Part shown: in pieces, positions 1 to 10,300 of the stretch
Layout: each line of letters opens with the position of its first letter
Numbering within the stretch: the stretch's first letter is position 1
Source of the DNA: Chloroflexota bacterium
GTDB lineage: Bacteria; Chloroflexota; Dehalococcoidia; FW602-bin16
Direction: 5' to 3'
Length of the DNA: 36,392 nucleotides
Assembly: GCA_004297765.1 (NCBI GenBank)
Contig: SCTZ01000016.1
Location: forward strand, 1-36,392
Program-made: the position numbers and the translations under genes
Notes under the pieces: generated by a model
The model's database searches: none
The model's input: the letters and a program-made list of their open reading frames with translations, nothing else
What the model was told of the DNA's origin: nothing

Positions 1-119
1 ACAGAGAAGACGCTACCTGTCATTCTGAGCGCCGCAGCGCGAAGAATCCGTATCCCCAGGGCGCGGATTCTTCGGCGTGCGCGCCTCAGAATGACAAAAC
101 CAGTGTGGTCGAACACTAG
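1..119. repeat. Terminal palindromic repeat, left copy (family A)
   Basis: This stretch is the reverse complement of positions 36273-36391 with a single mismatch (position 16). Its core, 19-95, is itself palindromic: outer arms GTCATTCTGAG / CTCAGAATGAC and inner arms GAAGAATCCG / CGGATTCTTC. The inner end reads ...CGAACACTAG. A related core lies at 15251-15368. No transposase is encoded, so it is a MITE-like or REP-like element. It lies 3' of glmS and could fold as a hairpin behind that transcript. Confidence 0.9.
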
Positions 120-243
120 GCGTCCAGAAGATAAGTCCAGGGCCTTCTCATCTTTGTGAGAAGAACCCCGGTCGGTCGCCGCAAACCCCTCTACAAGTCA
201 ACAAGCAAATGGTGTTTCGAGATAGATGCCGTAGAGCACTCCC

Positions 244-2091
<1,848 letters not shown>

Positions 2092-2106
2092 GCTTATCTC
2101 CTTCGC

Positions 2107-2229
2107 CTGCCAACGGCGCGACGGTGGGGCGAAAAGGCGAAAAGGGGAAAAGGGGGGACGCGATTGCCGTATCCTCCCTTTTCGCCTTTTCACCTTTTGC
2201 CCTTTTTCCCCTCTGCCACGAGGTTGGCA
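2107..2229. repeat. Purine-rich imperfect inverted repeat in the glmS leader
   Basis: Short ends CTGCCAAC (near 2107) and GTTGGCAG (near 2222) flank two long opposed tracts. These are built from GGCGAAAAGG/GGGGAAAAGG units (about 2126-2157) and their pyrimidine complements (about 2172-2211). The element lies between the glmS start and the stop of the DUF512 gene, probably inside the glmS 5' untranslated region. It resembles a degenerate MITE; no coding function is seen. Confidence 0.7.
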
Positions 2230-2271
2230 GTTTGACTACACTCTGCCAATCGTTACATGGACACGTGCCGC

Positions 2272-3636
2272 CTACGTTCGCAAAGCGGCGCCGAGTTGGG
2301 ACAAGGAGTCGACCGCGACAATTTGTGCGTCCAGACGTTGGCCTAGCTCGCTCAGCTCGATATCGTCCAGAAAACGAGCGCCGGCGGCGTCGAGGGCCAC
2401 CCGTGGGATGGCGACTATATCCTGATGCCTCTGGGTGGCTAGCTGGCGCTGAATATCGCCGCCGGTCAAAAGTCCGGAGACGGTAACGCTAGGGCCGAAG
2501 AAGCGATTGACCACCGGCTGTACGTCGAGCGTGCAGGACCAGCGGCAGGACAGGTCCGCGGCGATCTGCCTGAGCAGAGGTGCGATGGACGTGCCGCAGA
2601 CGAGGGTGGCGTCCCTACGCGCAGCGCTGCCGGAGCGTCGCGCGCGCTTCAGCTTGGTCCAGTCGTCGAGCAGGGTTCGGACCATACCGATCCCGTTCTC
2701 GTACTGAGGGAAGTCGTCGTACAACCCGGCCTCGGGAATCGGTGCATCGGCCATCAGGTACAGCTCATCCGCGGCATAGACCAGAGAAACGCCCAGCGAG
2801 GCGCGCAACTGTTGCTGCCAATGCTCGATCTGCTGGAGCAGGGCAAGGGCCTCGGCCCGCGAGTAACCACGGATGTCGTGCTCCTGCGCCTTACGGTGGT
2901 GGGCCGTCAGCCCTACCGGTACGATGCCGATGGATTGCACGGTGGGGAATAGCTCGGCTAGATCACGAATCGTCGTGTCCAGGTGCGCGCCGTCGTTGAG
3001 TCCCGGGCAGAGCACAACCTGCGTGTGTACCTGGATGCGCAGGCGGCCCAGGGCGGCTAGCTGGTCCAGCACATGGGGCGCGCGCGGGTTGTGGAGCAGC
3101 TTGCGCCGCAGCTCCAGCTCCGTGGCGTGGACGGAGACGTACAGCGGACTCAACCGCTGCTCCGCCAGGCGGTGCCAGTCCTCCTCGACCAGGTTGGTCA
3201 GCGTGACGAAGGTGCCATACAGGAAGCTGTAGCGATAGTCATCGTCCTTGACGTAAACGCTGGATCGCAGTCCTCTGGGCAAGCCGGCCAGGAAGCAGAA
3301 GTCGCAGTTGTTGGCGCAGCGCCGGATGCCGTCGAAGCTGGGCTCGGCAAACCCCAGCCCAAGATCCGCCCCGTTGGTTTTCACGCTGATATCCCATCGC
3401 TGTTCTCCCCGACACAGCGTAAGAGTGAGCGCATCGGCGGCCGTGTAGAAGCGATAGTCCAGCACGTCCCGCAGGGATCGACCATCGACCGCGATCAGGC
3501 GGTCTCCTGGTTGAAGATCCAGCTCACTTGCGATGCTGTCTGGCTGCACCGACACAATGGCATCCTTGGTGGCGTCTGGAAGAGGCGACGAGAGATCACC
3601 CGGTATGGCGGCACCGTGCCGCCGCTCGTTTTGCAT
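2272..3636 (-). CDS. DUF512 family radical-SAM protein with N-terminal PDZ domain
   Basis: This is a 454-residue protein. Residues about 25-85 form a PDZ-like domain (SIASELDLQPGDRLIAVDG). Next comes CANNCDFC (Cys107, Cys111, Cys114), a CX3CX2C cluster that would bind a 4Fe-4S centre, followed by a radical-SAM-like barrel and the DUF512 C-terminus. The set PDZ / Fe-S / DUF512 is a known conserved family in Chloroflexota, Cyanobacteria and Firmicutes, but its reaction is unknown. It is transcribed away from dcd, probably from the promoter at 3727-3755, and lies 180 bp upstream of glmS on the same strand. The start at 3636 has only a weak ribosome-binding site, so a start some codons further in is possible. 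Confidence 0.9.
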   Translation of the reverse strand: MQNERRHGAAIPGDLSSPLPDATKDAIVSVQPDSIASELDLQPGDRLIAVDGRSLRDVLDYRFYTAADALTLTLCRGEQRWDISVKTNGADLGLGFAEPSFDGIRRCANNCDFCFLAGLPRGLRSSVYVKDDDYRYSFLYGTFVTLTNLVEEDWHRLAEQRLSPLYVSVHATELELRRKLLHNPRAPHVLDQLAALGRLRIQVHTQVVLCPGLNDGAHLDTTIRDLAELFPTVQSIGIVPVGLTAHHRKAQEHDIRGYSRAEALALLQQIEHWQQQLRASLGVSLVYAADELYLMADAPIPEAGLYDDFPQYENGIGMVRTLLDDWTKLKRARRSGSAARRDATLVCGTSIAPLLRQIAADLSCRWSCTLDVQPVVNRFFGPSVTVSGLLTGGDIQRQLATQRHQDIVAIPRVALDAAGARFLDDIELSELGQRLDAQIVAVDSLSQLGAALRT

Positions 3637-3726
3637 AGATCACCAGCGCTTACTACGAGTTAGACGAACGGACTACCCTCTGTCCACGGCAGAATGCGTG
3701 CCAGCCGTGCGGCCCTCGTCGGTTCA

Positions 3727-3755
3727 ATCTTAGGGGGCACGGAAAGCGATGTCAA
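3727..3755 (-). promoter_or_regulatory. Sigma-70-type promoter for the DUF512 gene
   Basis: On the minus strand, TTGACA (3750-3755) is followed after exactly 17 bases by TAAGAT (3727-3732). The -35 box is a perfect match and the -10 matches 4 of 6. It lies back to back with the dcd promoter, their -35 boxes only 3 bp apart. Confidence 0.6.
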
Positions 3756-3758
3756 CTC

Positions 3759-3787
3759 TTGACAGAACAAGCCGCTCAGGCTAATCT
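3759..3787 (+). promoter_or_regulatory. Sigma-70-type promoter for dcd
   Basis: TTGACA (3759-3764), a 17-base spacer and TAATCT (3782-3787) precede the dcd start by about 57 bases. Its -35 box forms a palindrome, TGTCAActcTTGACA, with the -35 box of the divergent promoter. Confidence 0.72.
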
Positions 3788-3844
3788 GTCGATCGATACT
3801 GGCTGCCAATGGAATGGCAGCTCAGGGCACGAGGAGGACGAGTT

Positions 3845-4408
3845 ATGGTACTCAGCGATCGCACTATCCGAGAACTGGTCTCCGCCGGAAAAATTGTCAT
3901 CGACCCGCTGAACGAGGCGGATATCCAGCCCGCCAGCGTCGATCTGCACCTCGACGCCAAGTTCCTCGTCTTCCGCAACTCGCGCTACCCGTACATCGAC
4001 GTTCGCCAGAAGCAGGACCTGACCGAGCTGGTGGTGATCGAGGGTGACAATCCCTTCATTCTCCATCCGGGAGAGTTCGTGCTGGCCAGCACCCTGGAGA
4101 GGGTCGCGCTGCCGAACGATATTGTGGCCCGGCTCGAGGGAAAGAGCTCGCTGGGACGCCTTGGGCTCTTGATCCACTCCACGGCCGGCTACGTCGACCC
4201 CGGCTGGGATGGGCACCTAACCATGGAGCTAAGCAACGTGGCCAACCTGCCCATCACGCTCTACTTCGGCATGAAGATCGGGCAACTCTCCTTCCTTCGC
4301 CTGTCTACACCGGCAGACAACCCCTACGGATCGCAGAAGCTGAGCAGCAAATACCAGGGCCAGGCCGAGCCAACGGCCAGCCGGTTCTACAAGGATTTCG
4401 AGCGATAG
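3845..4408 (+). CDS. dcd: dCTP deaminase, probably dUMP-forming
   Basis: The 187-residue protein converts dCTP to dUTP, or directly to dUMP in bifunctional members, feeding thymidylate synthesis. The signature region runs from GKSSLGRLG (about residue 99) through [13 protein letters not shown] (111-123) to [13 protein letters not shown], where Glu128 corresponds to the catalytic glutamate. The C-terminal [13 protein letters not shown] segment closes the nucleotide site. STAG(Y/F)xDPG and [12 protein letters not shown] resemble the Mycobacterium tuberculosis bifunctional deaminase/dUTPase more than E. coli Dcd, so release of dUMP is a reasonable inference. ATG at 3845 has GAGGAGG upstream; the 12 in-frame codons before it look non-coding. 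It is monocistronic, bounded by its own promoter and a strong palindrome. Confidence 0.96.
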   Translation: MVLSDRTIRELVSAGKIVIDPLNEADIQPASVDLHLDAKFLVFRNSRYPYIDVRQKQDLTELVVIEGDNPFILHPGEFVLASTLERVALPNDIVARLEGKSSLGRLGLLIHSTAGYVDPGWDGHLTMELSNVANLPITLYFGMKIGQLSFLRLSTPADNPYGSQKLSSKYQGQAEPTASRFYKDFER

Positions 4409-4410
4409 AG

Positions 4411-4556
4411 GCTGGGGGGCCGTCCCCTTGGGAGTGGGCAGATATTGGGTTTGGCCTGTCCCCTCTCCCTTGCGCACAAGGGAGAGGGGACAGGCACGGC
4501 TCCACCATAGCCAATGCAAGACCAATCCTGCCCACTTCTAAGGCTGTCGCCCAGCC
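4411..4556. repeat. Nested palindromic element between dcd and yebC
   Basis: A perfect 17-bp inverted repeat (4455-4471 with 4478-4494, loop GCGCAC) lies inside a longer imperfect one. The outer arms CTGGGG...GTGGGCAGATATTGG and CCAATCCTGCCCAC...CGCCCAG match outward to 4412/4555. The inner hairpin would make a strong transcript end for dcd, but it has no T-run, so it reads as a repeat element rather than a classical terminator. Confidence 0.8.
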
Positions 4557-4582
4557 CCAATCCCTAACCCCCAACCCCCGCT

Positions 4583-4612
4583 TTGACCTGCGGCGCGCTC
4601 CGATGCTACAAT
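4583..4612 (+). promoter_or_regulatory. Promoter of the yebC-ruvC-ruvA operon
   Basis: TTGACC (4583-4588), an 18-base spacer and TACAAT (4607-4612) with the extended -10 bases TGC just before it. It lies 53 bases upstream of the yebC start and immediately downstream of the palindromic element. Confidence 0.72.
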
Positions 4613-4665
4613 ACGGTCGAAATATTGCCATTCGGCTAGCAACGCCGTAACGAGGACGTATCGCC

Positions 4666-5418
4666 ATGTCGGGTCATTCTAAATGGGCGCAGATCAAACG
4701 ACAGAAGGGTGTCGCGGACGCCAAGCGCGGACAGGTCTTCACTAAGCTCGGTCGCGAGCTGATGGTGGCCGTGCGTCAGGGGGGGCCTGATCCAGCTGGA
4801 AATGCACGCCTGCGCCTGGCCATCCAGAAGGCGCGCGAGAACAACATGCCCCTGGACAATATCGACAGGGCCGTAAAGCGCGCCGCGGGCGCATTGGATG
4901 GCGCCGCGCTGGAAGAGATCACCTACGAGGGGTACGGACCTCACGGCGTGGCCGTCATGATTCAGGCCCTCAGCGACAACCGCAACCGCACGGTGGCCGA
5001 GATCCGCAATGTCTTCACCCGCGCCAATGGCAGCCTGGGTGAAAGTGGCTCCGTTTCCTGGCTCTTCGAGCAGAAGGGCGTGATCACCGTGGACGCCAAT
5101 GGAGCCGACCCCGAGGAGTTGGCACTGTTGGCCATCGACGCGGGCGCCGACGACGTCAAGGTCGACGAACAGACCCTGGAGGTCTACACCGACCCCAGCT
5201 CGCTGGAGACTGTGCGCGAGGCGTTGGAGCGCAGCAACATGAAGATCGAGTCCTCCGAGATCTCGCTGCTACCCAAGACCACGGTGCCCATCACCGGTGA
5301 GAAGGAAGCGACCTCAGTGCTGCGATTGATCGACAAGCTGGATGACCTGGACGACGTCCAGGAGGTCTTCTCCAACGCGGACATCCCCGCCGAGGTAATG
5401 GAGGGGTACGGAGGCTAG
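4666..5418 (+). CDS. yebC: YebC/PmpR family regulator or translation factor
   Basis: The 250-residue protein starts MSGHSKWAQIKRQKG, the near-invariant beginning of the YebC/TACO1 family, and keeps GRELMVAVRQGGPDPAGNARL, the NNMPLDNIDRAVKRA helix and the YEGYGPHGVAVM core. Members act as DNA-binding regulators, and recent work on the family places some at the ribosome to aid difficult peptide bonds. Which applies here cannot be told. GAGG lies upstream of ATG 4666. ruvC starts 2 bp after its stop, the common yebC-ruvC-ruvA arrangement, so a shared transcript is very likely. Confidence 0.96.
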   Translation: MSGHSKWAQIKRQKGVADAKRGQVFTKLGRELMVAVRQGGPDPAGNARLRLAIQKARENNMPLDNIDRAVKRAAGALDGAALEEITYEGYGPHGVAVMIQALSDNRNRTVAEIRNVFTRANGSLGESGSVSWLFEQKGVITVDANGADPEELALLAIDAGADDVKVDEQTLEVYTDPSSLETVREALERSNMKIESSEISLLPKTTVPITGEKEATSVLRLIDKLDDLDDVQEVFSNADIPAEVMEGYGG

Positions 5419-5420
5419 GC

Positions 5421-5930
5421 GTGGTCACACTTGGCATCGATCCCGGGGTGGCCTCGACCGGGTATGCCCTGGTGGAGAGCCGAGCTGACCAGCTCGCGCT
5501 GCGAGACTACGGCGTCGTCAGCACCTCGGCCAAGTCTCCTCTGCCCGAGCGTCTGGGCATCCTCTACCGGGAGCTCACGCAACTGATCGCCGCGCAGCAT
5601 CCGGATGACGTGGCCATCGAGGAGCTATATTTTGCCCGCAACGCGCGCTCGGCCCTGGTGGTGGGGCACGCGCGCGGCGTGGCCATACTGGCCGCGGTCA
5701 ACAGCGGGCTCCCCGTTAGCGAGTACTCTCCCCTCCAGATCAAGCAGGCCGTCTCCACCTACGGACGAAGCGACAAGGCTCAGGTGCGCAATATGGTGCG
5801 GATGCTGCTCAACCTGGATTTCGATCCCGAGCCTGACCATGCCACTGACGCCATGGCCGCGGCCATCTGCCACATAAACCACACGCGCTGGGCCCGGGCC
5901 GTGGTGGACGCCGATAGGAGGGCACTATGA
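5421..5930 (+). CDS. ruvC: Crossover junction endodeoxyribonuclease RuvC
   Basis: RuvC is the Holliday-junction resolvase that cuts four-way junctions with RuvAB. The 169-residue protein has the metal-binding set expected of the RNase-H fold: Asp7 in GIDPG, Glu67 in AIEELYF, His140 and Asp143 in HATDAM. The His at the third position is as in Thermus RuvC, where E. coli has Asp. Translation starts at GTG 5421, with GGAGG inside the end of yebC. Its stop overlaps the ruvA start (ATGA), implying coupled translation. Confidence 0.96.
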   Translation: MVTLGIDPGVASTGYALVESRADQLALRDYGVVSTSAKSPLPERLGILYRELTQLIAAQHPDDVAIEELYFARNARSALVVGHARGVAILAAVNSGLPVSEYSPLQIKQAVSTYGRSDKAQVRNMVRMLLNLDFDPEPDHATDAMAAAICHINHTRWARAVVDADRRAL

Positions 5931-6514
5931 TCGCTGGATTGGCGGGCATTCTGGAGGATCGGGGTACCGACGCCCTGGTCATCAACGTGGGTGGCGTGAG
6001 CTATCGCGTCTACGCGCCGCTTTCCACGCTGAGCGCCGTGGGCGAGATCGGCTCTTCCGTGCGCGTGCGCACCCATCTCCACGTCCGAGAGGACAACCTG
6101 ACCTTGTACGGCTTCGCGACCGAGCGCGAACGAGAACTGTTCGAGCTGCTCATCGGCGTCAATGGCATCGGTCCCAAGGCCGCCCTGGGTCTGCTCTCGG
6201 TCCTGGATCCCGATAAGCTCGTGAGCGCGGTCATGGCCGAGGATGTGGCCCTGCTAACGCGTGTGCCGGGGATCGGGCGCAAGACCGCCGCTCGCCTCAT
6301 CCTGGAGCTGAAGGGCAAGCTCGAAACGGGACCGATCGCGATGCCCGCGCGGGGACTGGAGGGCGATTCTCAGCAGATCCTGGCCGCTCTGTCTTCCCTG
6401 GGCTACAGCTCCATCGAGTCCATGGAGGCCCTCAAAGCCGCCTCCGCCGAAGCGGACCTTCCCACCGAAGAGAAGCTACGCAAGGCTTTGCAGCATCTGG
6501 CCAAGGCGTTTTGA
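5927..6514 (+). CDS. ruvA: Holliday junction branch-migration protein RuvA
   Basis: RuvA (195 residues) binds Holliday junctions as a tetramer and loads RuvB. An OB-fold (about 1-62) with LHVREDNLTLYGFA is followed by two helix-hairpin-helix motifs, LIGVNGIGPKAALGLLS and RVPGIGRKTAARLILELKGK. The small C-terminal three-helix domain (about 148-195) contacts RuvB. The start overlaps the ruvC stop by 4 bp. ruvB, often next in such operons, is absent: the next gene is convergent and unrelated, so RuvB must be encoded elsewhere. Confidence 0.96.
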   Translation: MIAGLAGILEDRGTDALVINVGGVSYRVYAPLSTLSAVGEIGSSVRVRTHLHVREDNLTLYGFATERERELFELLIGVNGIGPKAALGLLSVLDPDKLVSAVMAEDVALLTRVPGIGRKTAARLILELKGKLETGPIAMPARGLEGDSQQILAALSSLGYSSIESMEALKAASAEADLPTEEKLRKALQHLAKAF

Positions 6515-6553
6515 CCAGCCATAAGGCGAAAGCGTTCGTATCGACGAACTCGC

Positions 6554-6805
6554 TCACGATAACTTGCTGATCCGACGTTTCGCCCGTTCATGCTTCGCAA
6601 TGGTCGGCATCTCCTCAATGGGGACGTCCAGAGGTGGCAGTGTGCCAGCAACCTCTTCCAGAGACGGACGAGCTTTTCGAAGGCGTGCCTCTCCTCCTTC
6701 GACCTCGACCTCGATCTTGTCAAAGGCCTTAAGACCCAATTTCACCCGCACCTCTTTAGGGATAGCCACCTGACCCTTCCGCGTCAAGCTGGTTATGTGA
6801 GACAT
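6554..6805 (-). CDS. AbrB/MazE/SpoVT-type DNA-binding protein, possible orphan antitoxin
   Basis: This 83-residue protein carries the swapped-hairpin AbrB fold in residues about 4-46 (TRKGQVAIPKEVRVKLGLK, then DKIEVEVEGGEARLRK), followed by a charged tail of the kind that wraps a toxin in MazE/VapB antitoxins. A G-rich run and AGGTAG lie before ATG 6805. Such genes are normally followed at once by a PIN or MazF toxin gene. Here the space downstream is 39 bp and then ruvA on the opposite strand, so no toxin partner exists in this position. It may be an orphan regulator or the survivor of a decayed pair. Confidence 0.82.
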   Translation of the reverse strand: MSHITSLTRKGQVAIPKEVRVKLGLKAFDKIEVEVEGGEARLRKARPSLEEVAGTLPPLDVPIEEMPTIAKHERAKRRISKLS

Positions 6806-6962
6806 CTACCTACCCCCCTATCTGGCGATTGGTCGGGGCTTCTTCGAGAAAGCGGCATTATCGATCTACACCGAATCAGATAGTGAAATCCCTCTCCGGG
6901 CATTACTTCGTCCAAGCAGTGAACCGATAAAAGCCATCGCACTAGCATATGCGTACTTACCA

Positions 6963-7000
6963 TTATATGCAGTTATATGCTATATGCAGTTATATGCAGT
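6963..7000. repeat. Short direct repeats of TTATATGCAG
   Basis: The unit TTATATGCAG occurs at 6963-6972 and 6991-7000, with a fused variant (TTATATGC then TATATGCAG) between them. The tract is AT-rich within GC-rich DNA. It lies about 160 bp upstream of the AbrB-like gene and could be a regulatory or slippage-derived tract. Confidence 0.6.
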
Positions 7001-7122
7001 TCGTCGATTGGCTGCAGCGCATGGATTCCCTCTGAGTGGGGCTTTACGCTTCCGCGCCGTGCGCACTGCCCGGCACGCTGCTGTCAACGGATTCGGGATC
7101 GGATTGAACGGACCCACGCCTC

Positions 7123-7266
7123 TAAGTGGTGCATCCGCCAAGTCTAATCGACATCCGTAGCGGCGGACGGCTCTGTCCGCCGGGGGGTAGGGCGCGCCCT
7201 ACCCCCCGGCGGACACGGCGGTCCGCCGCTACGAAAACGTAAGGGACTTGGTGGATCCACCACTCA
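7123..7266. repeat. MITE-like element, family B, intergenic copy
   Basis: Terminal inverted repeats AGTGGTGCATCCGCCAAGTC (left) and GGACTTGGTGGATCCACCACT (right) are separated by an almost perfect palindrome (7156-7234). The palindrome starts CGTAGCGGCGGACGG and ends CCGCCGCTACG. A TA dinucleotide precedes the left end. Other copies or derivatives lie at 20145-20296, 28101-28165 and 32502-32556. No transposase is present. Confidence 0.85.
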
Positions 7267-7509
7267 GCCGAAGACCAGGGAACGCCGCATGCACCGCCAG
7301 TGGCTATACGTGCCTGATTGGCTGAGGCGCGAAGCATCTTGAGCAGGACCCCGCCTCCTGACTCGGCCATCCGTGCAATCCGCTCCCAAATCCGTTGACA
7401 GCGCCTCCACGTCCAGCAGGCCGCTGCGGAATACTGACGCCCATCCCAATGTCGCCTGCGCGGGGAATGACAAGGCAAGGGTCGAGGGTGATGGAGTAGG
7501 GGTCCGGCG

Positions 7510-10293
7510 TCAGCCAGCCGTCTGCGGGGATACCTCTTTGATCGAGGCGCCCTGCTGGCGTCTTACCCAGCGTGTGAAGATTTCGACGATCTCCGGGTCG
7601 AACTGCCTCCCGGCGTTGCTCTCTAGCTCGAATAGGGCCTGCTCGATAGGCAGCGCCTTGCGGTAGGGTCGGTCGGTCACCATGGCCGAGTAGGCATCGG
7701 CCACGGCCAGCACGCGCGCGATGAACGGAATGTCCTTCCCCTTAAGTCCGTACGGATAGCCCCGGCCGTCATAGCGTTCGTGGTGGTATCGCACTCCATC
7801 GAGCACCTGATCCAGATCGGGCATCTGTTGGATGATCTGCGCTCCGAAAAGCGGATGTTGCTCCATCACGCGCCGTTCGTCTTCGCTGAGTGGACCGGGC
7901 TTCTGAAGAATGGTGGTGGGCACGCCGATCTTGCCCACATCGTGCAGGGCTCCGGCGACGCGCACCTGATCCTGTATGGCTATCGGTAGGTTCATCTCGC
8001 TCGCGACTGCCATAGCGAACTCGGTCACCATTTCCGAATGACGGCGCGTGTAGCGATCCTTGTTGTCGACAGCGGCGACGCAGCTATCCAGCATGCTCCA
8101 CAGGGCAATATCACGCTGTTCGATCTGTGAGGTATCTGGCTCACTTGCGGACGATACAGTGCTTCCACCTGAGTGCTTGGCAAAGTACATAGCAGCGTCC
8201 GCGGCATGAATCAGGGACTGCTGGGAATCCCCGTCGTGTGGGTAGGTCGCCAATCCAACACTGCAGCCGATCGGCAAATCATATCTGCCACCGATCGCCA
8301 CGCGCTCAGCGGCCAGCCCTTCCAGAAACCGGCGCGCCACAACCTCCGCCTGTTCACCGTTAGTCTCGGGAAGCACGACGATGAATTCATCGCCACCGTA
8401 GCGCCCGACGATATCCGTGGTACGACAGGATGCACTCAAAGTTCTGGATACCTGCTTGAGAACGGCGTCTCCCGTCAGGTGGCCGTACGTATCGTTGAAG
8501 AGCTTGAAGTTGTCCACGTCGGCGATCATAACCGAGAGGGACCGGTTGTGACGGCGCGAGCGCTGCAACTCCCGCCACAGCATCTGCTGCACGGCGCGCT
8601 GGTTATAGATCTCGGTCAGGGCGTCGATCTCGCCCAGCCGCTTGAGCTCCTGGTAGAGCTGGGCGTTCTTGATGGCCAGGGCGGACTGGTTGGCAAAGAC
8701 CATGGCAATCGCCTGTAGCTCGGCCGTGAACGTCTCGATGCCCTCCTTGGTAAGAGCCACCACTCCGATGGTCTCATCGTCCAACACCAACGGGATCACC
8801 CCGAGTACCTGGATAGGCGTGGCAATCGCTGACTCCCGACCGAAGACCGCCTCGCTGGCATCCTGCATGAGGCCGGGCACATCTTCCAGGAAGACGGGCT
8901 GTCTTTTTATGGCCACCACGGTTAGCAGGTTGCCGTGGGTGCTGATCGGGTGCACGGTTGCAACAGTGCTACCGAACAGTTCTGGCAAACAGCTCTCGTT
9001 CGCCTCTCCGCGCGCGATGGAGATACGCCCTTCAAGCTGCTGCCCGTCGGCACTGACCGTCAGGATCCAGACACAGCCGGATTCGAGGATCTCCAGCATC
9101 GCCGTGCCCAGACGGTTCAGCACCTCTTCCAGCTCCAGGTTGGCCGTGAGCGTCGCGCTGACACCCTGAAGGCGGCGCACCTGGTTATGGGTTTGCTCCA
9201 ACTCGGTATGTCGATGTTCCAGCTCTTCAAGCGCGGACGAGAGCTTCTGGTCTCGCTCGGCCAGTTGATCGGCCATGCCATCGAACGCACGGCCTAGATT
9301 GCCAACCTCGTCGTGCGCGATCAAGGACGAGCGCGCGGTCAGGTCGCCTGCAGCTAGCCTCTCCGTAACCCGAACCAGGATCCCTAGACGACGAGAGATA
9401 GTGAGCGCCACCAGGGTGCCAGTGGTGACCACGAGCAGGGCTCCGGAGAGGAAGTACACGGCCAATCTCAACCAGAGTAGGGATCTGGCTGCGTCCAAGG
9501 GCTCGGTGGAGCTTAGTGTCACGATGGTCAATCCCGATTCGGTCCCCTGCACACCCAAGACGGCTGTGGCCGCGAGATACTCTCGTCCTTCGAGCGTCAA
9601 TCGTGCGGGCAGCCCATCTGGCGGCAGCGGCTGCCACGCTACCTCGACACCACCGGGCAACGTGGAGGCTATGGTCCGTTTGTGGTCGAAAGCCACAAGA
9701 TACTCGCGCGTTCCCATGCTCATCTGCTTGAGCATATCATCCCCGATCAAGCTCCCGACTATCACCGCGCCCGATGACCCTTCCAGCGACCTGATGGGAG
9801 AAATGCCGACGAGAAGGGAAGTGGGGCGGTCCCGGACCGCCACTACATCCGCGAGATATAGACCCGCCAGCGCTTCCGAGATCTCCCTTCCGTCATCCAG
9901 TATGGCGTCGCTCAGGGTATGGTCCCGCAGGTCCGCGAGCGTTGCTCCGCGCATGTCCACCACCTTGATCCAATCCACTTGTAGGATAGATTTCAGCGGC
10001 ATCAACCTCTGCAGCAGCGCGGTCCGGTCTCCCTGCTCGACTAGCTGGCGAACTTTCTCGCTCTCACTCACCACCCGGGCCTTCATGCGCAGTTGCTCTT
10101 CCTCATTCTGGAAGTTTCGCAGCACCATCGAAGAGACGCCCGCCACTTCGCTGCGCAGTCCATCTTCAAGGCTGCCCGAGACCCAGTGCCCGAGGATAAC
10201 CGTTCCAGCCAGCGAAATGCTGAGGAAGAGAACAACAAGCGGGATGAAGATCTTACGGCCCAGGCTGAGATTGGCATACGCGGTCCGTAACAT
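7510..10293 (-). CDS. Membrane Cache-HAMP-GAF sensor with GGDEF and HD-GYP domains
   Basis: A 927-residue bifunctional c-di-GMP protein. Membrane helix 1 is near residues 12-33; a periplasmic Cache-like sensor fills about 34-275; helix 2 and a HAMP linker follow (about 280-365), then a coiled coil and a GAF domain (about 400-580). The cyclase domain has intact GGDEF (about 633-637) with RTTD five residues before it, the product-inhibition I-site. The phosphodiesterase domain has HDVGKIG (His784) and HHERYDGRGYP (about 836). Both activities are therefore possible. ATG 10293 gives the membrane-helix start; the upstream in-frame stretch overlaps the preceding gene and is rejected. It lies 7 bp behind a PstS-like lipoprotein gene, which suggests that protein delivers the signal. 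Confidence 0.93.
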   Translation of the reverse strand: MLRTAYANLSLGRKIFIPLVVLFLSISLAGTVILGHWVSGSLEDGLRSEVAGVSSMVLRNFQNEEEQLRMKARVVSESEKVRQLVEQGDRTALLQRLMPLKSILQVDWIKVVDMRGATLADLRDHTLSDAILDDGREISEALAGLYLADVVAVRDRPTSLLVGISPIRSLEGSSGAVIVGSLIGDDMLKQMSMGTREYLVAFDHKRTIASTLPGGVEVAWQPLPPDGLPARLTLEGREYLAATAVLGVQGTESGLTIVTLSSTEPLDAARSLLWLRLAVYFLSGALLVVTTGTLVALTISRRLGILVRVTERLAAGDLTARSSLIAHDEVGNLGRAFDGMADQLAERDQKLSSALEELEHRHTELEQTHNQVRRLQGVSATLTANLELEEVLNRLGTAMLEILESGCVWILTVSADGQQLEGRISIARGEANESCLPELFGSTVATVHPISTHGNLLTVVAIKRQPVFLEDVPGLMQDASEAVFGRESAIATPIQVLGVIPLVLDDETIGVVALTKEGIETFTAELQAIAMVFANQSALAIKNAQLYQELKRLGEIDALTEIYNQRAVQQMLWRELQRSRRHNRSLSVMIADVDNFKLFNDTYGHLTGDAVLKQVSRTLSASCRTTDIVGRYGGDEFIVVLPETNGEQAEVVARRFLEGLAAERVAIGGRYDLPIGCSVGLATYPHDGDSQQSLIHAADAAMYFAKHSGGSTVSSASEPDTSQIEQRDIALWSMLDSCVAAVDNKDRYTRRHSEMVTEFAMAVASEMNLPIAIQDQVRVAGALHDVGKIGVPTTILQKPGPLSEDERRVMEQHPLFGAQIIQQMPDLDQVLDGVRYHHERYDGRGYPYGLKGKDIPFIARVLAVADAYSAMVTDRPYRKALPIEQALFELESNAGRQFDPEIVEIFTRWVRRQQGASIKEVSPQTAG

Positions 10294-10300
10294 AGAGATC

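Larger units (their letters stand above)
6806..7509. other. Gene-less repeat-rich stretch
   Basis: No reading frame here resembles a protein. It holds the upstream region of the AbrB-like gene, short TTATATGCAG direct repeats (6963-7000), a MITE (7123-7266) and about 240 bp (7267-7509) in which only short arbitrary frames occur. The minus-strand frame across 7122-7478 merely reads through the MITE and is not considered a gene. Confidence 0.65.

Noticed and set aside
144..163. Intrinsic terminator behind glmS (CTTCTCA / TGAGAAG hairpin)
   Set aside because: The stem is only 7 bp and no T-run follows on the minus strand.
2092..2271. glmS ribozyme in the glmS leader
   Set aside because: No ribozyme core sequence is present; the region is a purine/pyrimidine inverted repeat.
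7122..7478. Small protein gene on the minus strand
   Set aside because: The frame reads through a MITE, has no recognisable domain, and other short frames overlap it equally well.
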